Source of the DNA: Corynebacterium glyciniphilum AJ 3170
Lineage (GTDB): Bacteria > Actinomycetota > Actinomycetes > Mycobacteriales > Mycobacteriaceae
Length of the DNA stretch: 64,000 bases
Assembly: GCF_007673095.1 (NCBI RefSeq)
Contig: NZ_VDYZ01000011.1
Span: 62,001 to 126,000, forward strand
Reading direction: 5' to 3'
Shown: piece after piece, positions 25,234 to 33,894 of the stretch
How the letters are laid out: every line of letters begins with the position of its first letter
Numbering within the stretch: the stretch's first letter is position 1
Position numbers and translations under genes: made by a program
The notes under the pieces: generated by a model
The model's input: the letters and a program-made list of their open reading frames with translations, nothing else
Database searches by the model: none
What the model was told of the DNA's origin: nothing

Positions 25234-26293
25234 CCTCACCGTGATCCTGGTGACGCTGCTGCTCCTGGTGGGCAGCGCGTTCTTCGTGATGGTCGAGTTC
25301 GCGCTGCTCGGCGCCCGACGTCACCGCCTCGAGGAGATCGCCGACAAGAGCCCGTCGGCCCGTGCGGCCCTGCGCGGTGTCAATGAACTCACCGTGATGC
25401 TCGCGGTCGCCCAGTTGGGTATCACCGCCTCCACCTTCGCCCTCGGCGCGGTGACCAAGCCGGCGGTGTCGGGCTGGTTGAAGCCGTTGTTCACCGCCTG
25501 GGGCATTCCGGACGGTGCGGCGTACACCGTGTCCTTCCTTGTCGCTCTGCTCATCGTCACCTTCCTGCACCTGGTGATCGGGGAGATGGCCCCGAAGTCG
25601 TGGGCCATCGCCTTCCCGGAGCGTGCGGCACGCCTGGTGTCGCTGCCGGCACGCGGACTGGCGTGGCTCCTGCGACCCCTGCTGCTGTGGATGAACCGGG
25701 TGGCGAACCGCCTGGTGAAGCTCTCCGGGGTGGAACCTGTCGACCGCGCCGCGGCCGCAGGCCATGACGCCGCCACCCTGCGTCACCTCGTCGCGCACTC
25801 TGCGGAGGAAGGTGCGCTGGAGGCGGAGTTCCAGTCGCAGATCGCCGGTGCCCTGGACCTGCAGCAGCGGACCCTCGGCGAGCTTCCGGGGACGAGGGTT
25901 CCCCACCTGGCGTCGTCGGCGACCGTGGCGGAGGTGCAGAACGCGGCCCGCGAGACCGCGCAGATGCGCGTTCTTCTGGAGTCACCGCAGGAGGGGGAGC
26001 GGATGCGTGTGCTGCACGTGCGTGACACCCTGCCGGAGGACCGGACGTCCCCGGCTGCGCCGCTGACCCGTGAGCTGCTGGTACTGCCGGCGTCGATGCC
26101 GGTCTACGAGGCGTTCCACCGGATGCGGGAGGAGAGTGAGCAGCTCGTCGGCGTCCGCAATGACGTCGACAGCGGGCAGGCGGCGGATGACGCGCTGCTG
26201 CCGCGGGTGGTCACCCTGCCGGAGATTCTGGCGTTCGTCCTGCCCCGGGAGCCCGGCGCCAGTCAGGGGACGGGCCCGCAACCGGTGGCCTGA
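25226..26293 (+). CDS. CNNM family membrane protein, short form
   Basis: A 355-residue partner of the preceding gene. The DUF21 domain (about 1-190) shows FFVMVEFALLGARRHRLEE, VAQLGITASTFALGAV and IGEMAPKSWAIAFPE. The CBS region (about 215-330) is degenerate and the CorC/HlyC domain is absent. Long-short CNNM pairs are common in actinobacteria and probably form hetero-oligomers. ATG 25226 lies eight bases before the upstream stop, and the upstream coding sequence provides GGAGG at the right spacing. A strong hairpin follows the stop. Confidence 0.92.
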   Translation: MNDLTVILVTLLLLVGSAFFVMVEFALLGARRHRLEEIADKSPSARAALRGVNELTVMLAVAQLGITASTFALGAVTKPAVSGWLKPLFTAWGIPDGAAYTVSFLVALLIVTFLHLVIGEMAPKSWAIAFPERAARLVSLPARGLAWLLRPLLLWMNRVANRLVKLSGVEPVDRAAAAGHDAATLRHLVAHSAEEGALEAEFQSQIAGALDLQQRTLGELPGTRVPHLASSATVAEVQNAARETAQMRVLLESPQEGERMRVLHVRDTLPEDRTSPAAPLTRELLVLPASMPVYEAFHRMREESEQLVGVRNDVDSGQAADDALLPRVVTLPEILAFVLPREPGASQGTGPQPVA

Positions 26294-26329
26294 CCGCCGG
26301 CACCCGCCGTCCCGGTGAAGTAACCACCA

Positions 26330-26367
26330 TCCTGTGCACGGGATCAGCGTGGAACCCGTGCACAGGA
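26330..26367. terminator. 13-bp perfect hairpin between CNNM2 and DUF4442 genes
   Basis: TCCTGTGCACGGG and CCCGTGCACAGGA flank a 12-base loop. It is between two convergent genes and has no T run, so it may end transcription both ways. Confidence 0.7.
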
Positions 26368-26418
26368 CGGTGCCTTTCCTGCGGTGTTACGGCGAGGTAC
26401 GGCTGTACAGCTATGCGG

Positions 26419-27276
26419 CTATGCGTCGGGGACCAGGTGCTCCGGGATCCGCATGCCGATGATCTCATCCCGGGTCAGTGCCCCGTCCGCCAGGACTTCA
26501 GCGCTCACGTACCGGGCGCGGTCCTCCGGCAGGGGGATCCTGCGGGCATGGCTGAGCACGGAGTTCAACCGTCCCGCGGTGGTGGGATTGTCCGGCCCGC
26601 CCCAGGCCCGCCAGGCGACGGCGGTGGTCAGGGAGACCAGGGTGATGCCGGCGGGCTCGTACGGCGGGGCCGCCTCGGACTCGGACCGCGGTGTCGTGGA
26701 ACCGTCGGGGGAGAAGGCACGGCTGGCCTCGCGTCCCTTCCGCGGGCGGACGTGCAGGTCCTGCTGTCCGATCCCCACGACGGTGCCGTCGGGGTTGCTG
26801 ATCACCGAGGTGTAGCTGACGTTGTCGTATCCGTCGGCGGCGACGCGTCGGCGGATACGGGCGACCATGTCGTCGTCCACGTCGACCATGAGGGTGGCGC
26901 CGTCCTGGCCCGGGTTGAGGAACTGGAAGGTGCCCGTGCGGGTCCATGCCTCGTAGTCCGAGCCCAGGCGCCGCATCACCAGGGTGCCGAACAGGATGTC
27001 GGTCATGGCGAACAGTGTGCCGCCGAACGCGGCGTTGTTGGGGGTGCGGTTCATCGGGCTGAGCCGCAGGACGACCTCTCCGTGGGACCAGTCCTCGGCG
27101 ATGTTGCGGAACTTCACCCCGGAGCCTGCCAGCGGTGGCCAGAAGCGGGTGACCTGCTGCAGGCCGCGTGGTGTCGAGAAGACGTAACGGGTGATGTAGC
27201 TTTCCACCGACCGGTAGATCCGGACCGGCAGCGGTCGACGACGTCCCCGGCCGGGTCGGGTGCGCTGCATGGTCAC
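26419..27276 (-). CDS. DUF4442 hotdog-fold protein, copy A
   Basis: A 285-residue protein of the DUF4442 family, related in fold to thioesterases. Recognisable parts are GSGVKFRNIAEDWSHGEVVLRL, NNAAFGGTLFAMTDILFGTLVMRRLG (the helix-containing hotdog core) and VVGIGQQDLHVRPRKGREASR. Residues about 1-30 are arginine-rich. The start ATG overlaps the stop of copy B by ATGA, so translation is coupled. Its sequence is closely similar to copy B throughout, so a recent duplication or a heteromer is likely. The acyl-CoA-binding catalytic acid of classical thioesterases cannot be identified with certainty. Confidence 0.85.
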   Translation of the reverse strand: MTMQRTRPGRGRRRPLPVRIYRSVESYITRYVFSTPRGLQQVTRFWPPLAGSGVKFRNIAEDWSHGEVVLRLSPMNRTPNNAAFGGTLFAMTDILFGTLVMRRLGSDYEAWTRTGTFQFLNPGQDGATLMVDVDDDMVARIRRRVAADGYDNVSYTSVISNPDGTVVGIGQQDLHVRPRKGREASRAFSPDGSTTPRSESEAAPPYEPAGITLVSLTTAVAWRAWGGPDNPTTAGRLNSVLSHARRIPLPEDRARYVSAEVLADGALTRDEIIGMRIPEHLVPDA

Positions 27277-28142
27277 GACCGGTCTTCCCGGGTGTCCTCC
27301 GGATCCTCCGGCGGCAGGAGCCGTTCGGGGATGTGCAGTTCCAGGATCTGGTCCCGGGTCAGTGCACCGGTGTCGAGGGCCTCGGCGGCGACGTAGCGGG
27401 CCTGGTCCTCGGGCTGGGGGATGCGCCGAGCGTGGCTGAGGACGGAGTTGAGCTGACCGCCGCGGTCCGAGGCGTCGTCGGCGCTGCCCCAGGCGCGCCA
27501 GGCGACGGCGGTGACCAGGGAGGCCAGGGTGATGCCGCGTGGCTCCAGCGGTGGGGCGGACTCGCTGACGCCACGGGCGGTGGTGGAGCCGTCCTTCGAG
27601 GTCGGGCGGCTGGCCTCCCGTCCCTTGCGGGGGCGGACGTGCAGGTCCTGCTGGCCGATCCCCACGACGGTGCCGTCGGGGTTGCGGATCACCGAGGTGA
27701 AGGCCACGTTGTAGTAGCCGTGGGCGTCGACCTTGTCGATGATGTCGGAGATCAGCGCGTCATCGACGTCCACGACCAGCTTCGCGCCGTTGCGGCCCGG
27801 GTTCAGGTACTGGAAGCTCCCCGTCCTGGTCCATGCCTCGTAGTCCTTGCCGAGGCGCTTCATCACCAGGGTGCCGAACAGGATGTCGGTCATGGCGAAC
27901 AGGGTGCCTCCGAAGGCCGCGCCGTGCATGTTGCGGTTGAGCGGGCCGAGGCGGAGGATCACGTCGCCCCGGGACCAGTCGTCGGCGATATTGCGGATCT
28001 TCACTCCGGCGCCGGCCAGCGGCGGCCAGACGTCGAGGGAACGCTCGAAGGCCTGCGGGCCCGAGAACACACGCTTCATGACCTGCCCCTGGGCCTTGCG
28101 GACCAGTTGGCGGGTACGGGAGGGGTTTGTTCGCGAAGTCAT
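27273..28142 (-). CDS. DUF4442 hotdog-fold protein, copy B
   Basis: A 289-residue paralogue that precedes copy A in the same transcript. It shares GAGVKIRNIADDWSRGDVILRL, MHGAAFGGTLFAMTDILFGTLVMKRLG and GIGQQDLHVRPRKGREASR with copy A. The C-terminal tail ends PEDPEDTREDRS. A TAGTGT box lies ten bases before the ATG, which might give a two- or three-base leader. It diverges from dps across about 110 bases. Role unknown; fatty-acid or polyketide thioester chemistry is suggested only by fold. Confidence 0.85.
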   Translation of the reverse strand: MTSRTNPSRTRQLVRKAQGQVMKRVFSGPQAFERSLDVWPPLAGAGVKIRNIADDWSRGDVILRLGPLNRNMHGAAFGGTLFAMTDILFGTLVMKRLGKDYEAWTRTGSFQYLNPGRNGAKLVVDVDDALISDIIDKVDAHGYYNVAFTSVIRNPDGTVVGIGQQDLHVRPRKGREASRPTSKDGSTTARGVSESAPPLEPRGITLASLVTAVAWRAWGSADDASDRGGQLNSVLSHARRIPQPEDQARYVAAEALDTGALTRDQILELHIPERLLPPEDPEDTREDRS

Positions 28143-28252
28143 AATATCTGTAACACTACATTCTGTCTCTGGCTCACGAGAACAATTATGTGAACATGGC
28201 AGGCTCCGCGCGGGCAGCGTACTCTGAGACAGTGAAAGGAGCGATTCACACC

Positions 28253-28756
28253 ATGAGTAACTTCACTGTCCCGGGCCTGTCCGAAGGCGACGCCAAGCAG
28301 GTCATCGACATCCTGCAGGAAAGGCTCACCGCCTACAACGACCTGCACCTGATCCTCAAGCACGCACACTGGAACGTTGTCGGACCGACGTTCATCGGTG
28401 TCCATGAAATGCTCGATCCGGAGGTCGAACGCGTCCGTGGTGACGCCGACGACGTCGCCGAGCGCATCGCCGCCCTCGGTGGTGAGCCCGTCGGCACGCC
28501 GGACTCCCACGCACCGGGGCGCGACCCGCTGCAGTACCCCATCAACAAGGGCACCGTCCAGCAGCATCTCGCCGCGCTGAACGAGGTCTACGACAAGGTC
28601 ATCGTCGACACGCGCGAGGCGGACTCCGCCGTGGACCAGCTTGACCCGGTCACCGAGGATCTCATCGTGGGCCAGGTCCGTGCGCAGGAGCAGTTCCAGT
28701 GGTTCATCCGTGCCCACCTCGAGGACGGCAACGGCAACATCTCCGGTGGCGCATAA
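28253..28756 (+). CDS. dps: Dps-type DNA-binding ferritin
   Basis: A 167-residue four-helix protein that stores iron with hydrogen peroxide as oxidant and coats DNA as a dodecamer. The ferroxidase residues lie at the subunit interface: the histidine pair in HLILKHAHWNVVGPTFIGVHEMLD, and the acidic region DPEVERVRGDADDVAERIAALGG. AAAGGA precedes ATG 28253 by twelve bases, and TACTCT at 28220 could be the -10 box. A clear terminator follows. Oxidative stress or stationary phase control is expected for the family; no OxyR-type site could be assigned. Confidence 0.95.
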   Translation: MSNFTVPGLSEGDAKQVIDILQERLTAYNDLHLILKHAHWNVVGPTFIGVHEMLDPEVERVRGDADDVAERIAALGGEPVGTPDSHAPGRDPLQYPINKGTVQQHLAALNEVYDKVIVDTREADSAVDQLDPVTEDLIVGQVRAQEQFQWFIRAHLEDGNGNISGGA

Positions 28757-28780
28757 GAGGGCGTTCCACCACATCTTCTG

Positions 28781-28816
28781 ACCGCTGCCAGCCTGACCGG
28801 GCTGACAGCGGTTTTT
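28781..28816 (+). terminator. Rho-independent terminator of dps
   Basis: ACCGCTGCCAGCC pairs with GGGCTGACAGCGGT (one mismatch) and TTTTT follows. Confidence 0.88.
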
Positions 28817-28922
28817 CAGTGTGCTGGGCAGGTTCACTCAGCCGGGGGTTCTACGATGGTTCGTCGTTCCATATTCGCTTCTGTCCTTGTGCCCCGGCCC
28901 CTACGGAGATGACCGCAGTACC

Positions 28923-30173
28923 ATGACCACCGCCGTATCCGCGCGCCCCGAGGCGTCCAGTGAACCCCAGCCCACCGCCAGACGCGCACCCCGCACCCGG
29001 ACGGGACGGATCTCCGCCGGAGTGGTCGCACTGGTCGGTGTCGCGCTCCTGGTCTGGCAACTCCAGGGGATGATCACCTACTTCCGGACGGACTACCTGC
29101 TGGATGTCGGGGTGTTCCGGGACGCCGGACGGGCAGTTGTGGAGGGAGGCGGACTCTACGGGGACGATTTCGACTCCCGCAGCGGCTTCGCCTTCATCTA
29201 CCCGCCCCTGGCTGCCGCCCTCTTCGTCCCGTTGACGTGGTTCAACGACGGGGTGATGGAGGCACTCTGGACGATGACGTCCCTGCTGGCGGCCTGGGGT
29301 GTGCTGGCGATGGTCGCCCACCGGTTGCGGCTGAAGTGGGCGCCACTGGTGGCGGTGCCGATGCTGGGCTTCGCCCTCTGCCTCGAGCCGCTGCAGACCC
29401 ACCTCATGTACGGCCAGATCAACGTCTTCCTCGTGCTGCTGGTGACAGCGGACCTGCTCGGTTACACGCCACGGTGGCTGCGTGGCGCCGGGGTGGGGCT
29501 GGCTGCGGGCATCAAGATCACCCCGGCCGCCTATGCGCTGGTCTTCCTGGTGTCCCGACGGTGGGGGGACCTGGCCCGCTCGGCGGGAGCGTTCCTGGTC
29601 ACCGTCGCCCTCGGGTGGGTGATGCGCCCGTCGGAGTCGCTGTTCTACTGGACCGAGGAGTTCTTCAAGGGTGACCGGGGCGGCCCGCCGGACTTCAACG
29701 CCAACCAGGCGATCACCGGGCTGATCGCCAAGGCCGGTGTCGACGGTGATCTGGCCCAGACCGTGATGATTCCGGGGCTGCTGGTCGTGGCGGTTCTGTC
29801 CGGATGGGCCGCCTGGCGGCTGGTCCGTGCCGGGCGTCCGGTCACCACGCTGTTGCTGATGATCCTGGCGGTGAGCATCTCGGCGCCGGTGGCGGTGACG
29901 CACCACTGGACGGGGATCATCGTCGCGGTGGGGTTGCTGGTGTCGCTGATCCTGGGTCGGGACGGGGAGCCGCGGGACCGGTTGAGCCTGGTGGCGGTCT
30001 CGGTGCTGCTCGTGGCGAACCTGCTGCCGGACGGTTTCATCGACCGCCATGAGCCGCTCTACCGGATGTTCGAGGGCAACTGGCTGCTGGAGAACGTGCA
30101 GGGGATCGCCGGCATCATCTGCTTCGTCCTGCTGCTCGTGGTCGCGCGCCGGAGCACCCCGGTGGCCGAATAA
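28923..30173 (+). CDS. GT87 family polyprenyl-phosphate-mannose-type glycosyltransferase
   Basis: A 416-residue GT-C glycosyltransferase with about ten to eleven membrane helices. Such enzymes add mannose or arabinose from polyprenyl phosphate to lipomannan or arabinan outside the membrane. The first extracytoplasmic loop TDYLLDVGVFRDAGRAVVEGGGLYGDD carries the essential aspartate, and IYPPLAAALFVPL and QINVFLVLLVTADLL are GT87 landmarks. ATG 28923 is preferred, since the longer frame adds residues unlike the family; the first 35 residues are an Ala/Pro/Arg-rich cytosolic tail. The exact linkage cannot be told. Confidence 0.85.
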   Translation: MTTAVSARPEASSEPQPTARRAPRTRTGRISAGVVALVGVALLVWQLQGMITYFRTDYLLDVGVFRDAGRAVVEGGGLYGDDFDSRSGFAFIYPPLAAALFVPLTWFNDGVMEALWTMTSLLAAWGVLAMVAHRLRLKWAPLVAVPMLGFALCLEPLQTHLMYGQINVFLVLLVTADLLGYTPRWLRGAGVGLAAGIKITPAAYALVFLVSRRWGDLARSAGAFLVTVALGWVMRPSESLFYWTEEFFKGDRGGPPDFNANQAITGLIAKAGVDGDLAQTVMIPGLLVVAVLSGWAAWRLVRAGRPVTTLLLMILAVSISAPVAVTHHWTGIIVAVGLLVSLILGRDGEPRDRLSLVAVSVLLVANLLPDGFIDRHEPLYRMFEGNWLLENVQGIAGIICFVLLLVVARRSTPVAE

Positions 30174-30236
30174 CACCCCTGTCGTTCCGCCCCTTAGTAT
30201 GTGAGTCGTAACAACCACACCAGACTCAGGGGTCAC

Positions 30237-31238
30237 ATGAGGTTCATCGGGCGACCGGTCGCCGTCGTACTCGCCACCGCAGCTGCGCTCGTTCTGTCGT
30301 CCTGCGGGGACACCGGGGATGGTGGGAGCGCCGGGAACACCGCGACCGGGGCGTCCAGCGCCACGACGGCGGCCCTGCACTCGACCGGACAGGAAGCTGT
30401 GGCCACCGGCGAAAACGGGGAGGGCGGGGACCCGCAGCCCGCGCCCGGGCACACGGACCCGGCGGTGCAGGACGCGGTCACGACCCTGGCGACGCTGGAG
30501 GTCAAGGGGCGGGCGCCGAAGACCGGCTACAGCCGTGATGAATTCGGCCAGCGGTGGAAGGACACCGACCGCAACGGATGCGACCAGCGTAACGACGTCC
30601 TGGCCAGGGACATGTCCGACGTGCACCGTGAAGGGCCGTGCAAGGTCCTCACCGGGTCCCTGGACGATCCCTACACCGCCATGACGATCAACTTCGTCCG
30701 CGGGCAGGACACCAGCACAGACGTGCACATCGACCATGTCGTCGCGCTGTCCGACGCCTGGCAGAAGGGCGCCCAGCAGCTCAGTGCTGAGCGACGCGAA
30801 GAACTCGCCAACGACCACCTCAACCTCCTCGCCGTCGACGGTCCGGCGAACATGCAGAAAGGCGACGGGGACGCCGCCACGTGGCTGCCGGCGAACCGGC
30901 CGTTCCGCTGCAGCTACGTGTCCACCCAGGTGCAGGTCAAGGCGAAGTATGAGTTGTGGGTGACGGCGGCTGAGCGGGACGCCATCGCCCGTGAGCTGGA
31001 GAAGTGCGGGGCGGACGGGATCGCCCCGGTCGACGAGGTGCCGGCGCCGGTGGTTGAGCCTGAACCGGCTCCCGAACCAGAACCTGAGCCCGCTGTCCCC
31101 GCCGCGGAACAGGGCGGGGACGTCTACTACGAGAACTGCACCGCGGCCCGCGCGGCGGGTGTGGCACCGCTGCTGCGTGGCGAGCCCGGGTACCGGCCGC
31201 AGATGGACGGCGACAATGACGGTGTCGCCTGCGAGTGA
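30237..31238 (+). CDS. Lipoprotein HNH (DUF1524) nuclease with Excalibur domain
   Basis: A 333-residue secreted nuclease-like protein. The signal ends at lipobox LVLSSC. A disordered Ser/Thr/Gly region (about 24-75) follows. The DUF1524/GmrSD-type HNH domain (about 85-265) has DRNGCDQRNDVLARD, the histidines in STDVHIDHVVALSDAW and NLLAVDGPANMQKGDGDAATWLP. A proline/glutamate spacer leads to a C-terminal Excalibur calcium-binding motif DGDNDGVACE preceded by YYENCTAARAAG. ATG 30237 starts right at the signal peptide. Anchored extracellular DNase activity, for nutrient use or uptake, is likely. Confidence 0.9.
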   Translation: MRFIGRPVAVVLATAAALVLSSCGDTGDGGSAGNTATGASSATTAALHSTGQEAVATGENGEGGDPQPAPGHTDPAVQDAVTTLATLEVKGRAPKTGYSRDEFGQRWKDTDRNGCDQRNDVLARDMSDVHREGPCKVLTGSLDDPYTAMTINFVRGQDTSTDVHIDHVVALSDAWQKGAQQLSAERREELANDHLNLLAVDGPANMQKGDGDAATWLPANRPFRCSYVSTQVQVKAKYELWVTAAERDAIARELEKCGADGIAPVDEVPAPVVEPEPAPEPEPEPAVPAAEQGGDVYYENCTAARAAGVAPLLRGEPGYRPQMDGDNDGVACE

Positions 31239-31240
31239 GT

Positions 31241-32053
31241 CTAGAGCAGCTGCCAGGCGGCCGCGGCGGCTAGCGCGCCGACGGCGTTGAGCGCCCAGTG
31301 CAGTCCGATGGGTGCGATCACGCTACCGGTGTGATGCCGCAACCAGGTCAACCCGGCGCCCGCGGCGGCGGTGGCGACCACTGCGGCGCCCACGCCCGTC
31401 CACTGGGCCGCTGTCCCGGACCCCAGGAATGCGGTGAGCCCGGCGTTGCTCGCCGTCAGATTCAGTGAGCTGGCGATGTGCCACAGGCCGAAGAGCAGGG
31501 AACTGCCGATGAACACCAGCTTCGTCCCGCCCATACGCGCCAGGGTGCCGTGCAGTACGCCGCGGAATGCCAGCTCCTCCGGTAGGACGGTCTGCAGGGG
31601 GATGATGACCAGGGCGGCGATGAGAGCTGTGCGCAGGCTCGCGTAGGACTCGTTGAAGAAGAACTCCCTGGTGAAAGGCAGAGCAACCGCAATGCCGACA
31701 CCCACGACGACCAGGGCGGCCGCGCCGAGACCGTAGAGGAGACCACGGCCGTGGGTGTGGCGCCCCAGTCCGAGGTCACGCCAGGTCATACCGTTCGCAC
31801 GCGCGATGACCAGGAGGATTGCGACGCCGACGGGCACGGTTGTGGCAACGGCGGCCAGTTGCGAGAAGTGCGCGGTGACGTTGATCACCGCCAGGGCAGT
31901 GATGACCGCGATGACATTGAGGACGTCGCGTGTGCGGATGCGTCCGGGCGAGACCGCCGCAGTGGTGGCGGTGGTGGCGGTGGTGGCGGTGGTGGCGGTG
32001 CGACGCCGGCGCAGGAAGGAAGACGGGGTGAAACGTGTGGTGGTCAGGCTCAT
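31241..32053 (-). CDS. CPBP family intramembrane glutamic endopeptidase
   Basis: A 270-residue membrane protease of the CAAX-like CPBP family with about seven or eight helices. The three motifs are present: EELAFRG (glutamates about residue 157), LLFGLWHIASS and LHWALNAVGAL. Related proteins process bacteriocins, prenylated peptides or act in immunity to them. The N terminus carries four identical Thr-Ala-Thr type triplet units encoded by the 9-bp repeat below. It ends two bases from the convergent nuclease gene. No bacteriocin gene is visible nearby. Confidence 0.88.
   Translation of the reverse strand: MSLTTTRFTPSSFLRRRRTATTATTATTATTAAVSPGRIRTRDVLNVIAVITALAVINVTAHFSQLAAVATTVPVGVAILLVIARANGMTWRDLGLGRHTHGRGLLYGLGAAALVVVGVGIAVALPFTREFFFNESYASLRTALIAALVIIPLQTVLPEELAFRGVLHGTLARMGGTKLVFIGSSLLFGLWHIASSLNLTASNAGLTAFLGSGTAAQWTGVGAAVVATAAAGAGLTWLRHHTGSVIAPIGLHWALNAVGALAAAAAWQLL
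31962..32000 (-). repeat. 9-bp tandem repeat GTGGTGGCG, four perfect copies
   Basis: Units begin at 31962, 31971, 31980 and 31989, with a further GTG at 31998. It lies in frame in the N-terminal cytosolic tail of the CPBP protease, so copy changes would alter length by three residues. Confidence 0.9.
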
Positions 32054-32214
32054 TGCTGTTCCACGTTAGACGGGCGGCGGCCCCGGTCGCGAGTTCACGG
32101 ACGGTACAGGGCACGATCGACATGGACTCCAGACGCGACTGCCAGCAAACGTCCAGGAATGCTGTGATCTGTTCAACGTGACGGGGCGGGAATGGATTTC
32201 GGGACCCGTGACGT

Positions 32215-32253
32215 TAAAGTATGGACACAACAGATAGACAGATAAGTCTGTTC
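32215..32253 (+). promoter_or_regulatory. Symporter promoter with ACAGA-N4-TCTGT-TC operator
   Basis: TAAAGT (32215-32220) as -10 box and ACAGA-TAAG-TCTGT-TC (32238-32253) just beyond the expected start of transcription, 17 bases apart. The same arrangement occurs before the ABC importer at 58147. Confidence 0.6.
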
Positions 32254-32330
32254 GGCTCCGTTCACCGACGAGGCCGGTACAGAAGCAGGGTGCTCACCAT
32301 GCAGGGGCCCAGAGAGTCAGGTACACGCGT

Positions 32331-33773
32331 ATGTCGACAACACAGGAACACCGGACCAGCCGTATCCCCGGCTGGCTCACCGGGTTCGGAGCGCAGGTCA
32401 TCGCCGGCCTCGTCATCGGGCTGATCCTCGGGTTCATCGCCCGCGCCCAGGGAGCGGACCTCCCCGAGGACGACCAGAGCTGGCTCGGCACCCTCCTCGA
32501 CGAGGTCGGTTCCACCTACGTCACACTGCTGAAGCTGATGATCCCACCGTTGATCATCGCCGCGGTGATCACCTCGGTGGCGAACCTGCGCAAGGTCGCC
32601 AACGCCGCACGGCTGGCCGCCAGCACACTGATCTGGTTCGCGATCACCGCGTTCTTCTCCGTGCTCGTCGGTATCGGCGTCGGGCTCGTGATGAAGCCCG
32701 GGGAGGGCACCTCGGTGGACGCCTCAAGTGCCGCCGAGCCGTCCAGCTCCGGCTCGTGGCTAGGGTTCCTCGAGTCCATCGTCCCGGACAACATCCTGGG
32801 ACTCGCCGCCTCCGCCAACTCGGACGGGGACATCGGACTGAGCTTCAACGTGCTGCAGCTGCTGGTCATCTCCATCGTGCTGGGTGTGGCCGCGGTGAAG
32901 GCCGGCAAGTCCGCCGAGCCGTTCCTGGCAGTCACGGAGTCGCTGCTCACCGTGGTGCAGAAGGTGCTGTGGTGGATCATCCGTCTCGCCCCGATCGGCA
33001 CCGGCGCACTGATCGGTCACGCCGTCTCCGACTACGGGTGGGACGCCCTGGGGTCTCTCGGCAAGTTCGTGCTCGCCATCTACATCGGCCTGGCGATCGT
33101 CATGCTGGTCATCTACCCGGCCGTCCTCGCGTTCAACGGCCTGCCTGTGGTCGGCTTCTTCCGCCGGGTATGGCCGGTGACGTCTCTCGGGTTCATCACC
33201 CGCTCCTCGATGGGCGTGATGCCGGTGACCCAGCGCGTCACGGAACGTTCCATGGGAGTTCCCACCGAGTATGCGTCCTTCGCCGTGCCGTTGGGTGCGA
33301 CGACGAAGATGGACGGGTGCGCCGCGGTCTACCCGGCGATCGCCGCCCTGTTCGTCGCCCAGTTCTACGGCATCAACCTCGGCTTCACCGACTACCTGCT
33401 GATCATCTTCGTGTCCGTGATCGGTTCGGCCGCCACGGCAGGTACTACCGGCGCCACCGTGATGCTCACCTTGACGCTGTCGACGCTGGGCCTGCCGCTC
33501 GCCGGTGTGGGCCTGCTGCTCGCCATCGAGCCGATCATCGACATGGGGCGCACCGCCGTGAACGTCACCGGACAGTCGTTGGCTGCGACGGTCGTCGCCA
33601 AGCGGGCCGGGATCTGGGACCGGGAGATCTGGGACGCCGCGCAGGAAGGCGGATTCGAAAGTGCCGCCGGGGAGGACAGCCACCGGGCGCACCTGCCCGA
33701 GGATTCGGAGGACGCAGAGGCTTCTGAGGGTACTGAGGTTTCCGAGCGCACCGGGTCCACCGTACGCGGCTGA
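32331..33773 (+). CDS. Dicarboxylate/amino acid:cation symporter (DAACS), symporter A
   Basis: A 480-residue member of the DctA/GltP family that takes up C4-dicarboxylates, glutamate or neutral amino acids with protons or sodium. About eight helices and two re-entrant loops are present. The serine motif is the variant FITRSSMGVMPVT, the second loop is AVYPAIAALFVAQFYGI and the substrate region is IEPIIDMGRTAVNVTGQSLAA. The C-terminal 50 residues are acidic and hydrophilic. ATG 32331 has only a weak ribosome site. A long hairpin at 33793 probably ends the transcript. It shares an operator with the peptide-type importer at 58 kb. Confidence 0.92.
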   Translation: MSTTQEHRTSRIPGWLTGFGAQVIAGLVIGLILGFIARAQGADLPEDDQSWLGTLLDEVGSTYVTLLKLMIPPLIIAAVITSVANLRKVANAARLAASTLIWFAITAFFSVLVGIGVGLVMKPGEGTSVDASSAAEPSSSGSWLGFLESIVPDNILGLAASANSDGDIGLSFNVLQLLVISIVLGVAAVKAGKSAEPFLAVTESLLTVVQKVLWWIIRLAPIGTGALIGHAVSDYGWDALGSLGKFVLAIYIGLAIVMLVIYPAVLAFNGLPVVGFFRRVWPVTSLGFITRSSMGVMPVTQRVTERSMGVPTEYASFAVPLGATTKMDGCAAVYPAIAALFVAQFYGINLGFTDYLLIIFVSVIGSAATAGTTGATVMLTLTLSTLGLPLAGVGLLLAIEPIIDMGRTAVNVTGQSLAATVVAKRAGIWDREIWDAAQEGGFESAAGEDSHRAHLPEDSEDAEASEGTEVSERTGSTVRG

Positions 33774-33792
33774 CTGACCACGCCCACCGCAT

Positions 33793-33843
33793 CTTGAGCC
33801 CTCAGGTCGCTGATCACCCCGATCGGTGACCTGAGGGCTCAAG
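33793..33843. terminator. 16-bp perfect hairpin between symporter A and esterase genes
   Basis: CTTGAGCCCTCAGGTC (33793-33808) is complementary to GACCTGAGGGCTCAAG (33828-33843) across a 19-base loop. Both flanking genes end here, so it may be bidirectional. Confidence 0.78.
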
Positions 33844-33894
33844 CCGGCACAGGGGGATGCGGACCACGGGGAAATGGGGCAGGGGGAACGGCCG

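Noticed and set aside
28851..30818. Minus-strand frame of 655 codons opposite the GT87 and nuclease genes
   Set aside because: Low-complexity His/Arg/Asp translation typical of shadow frames; it spans two real genes.
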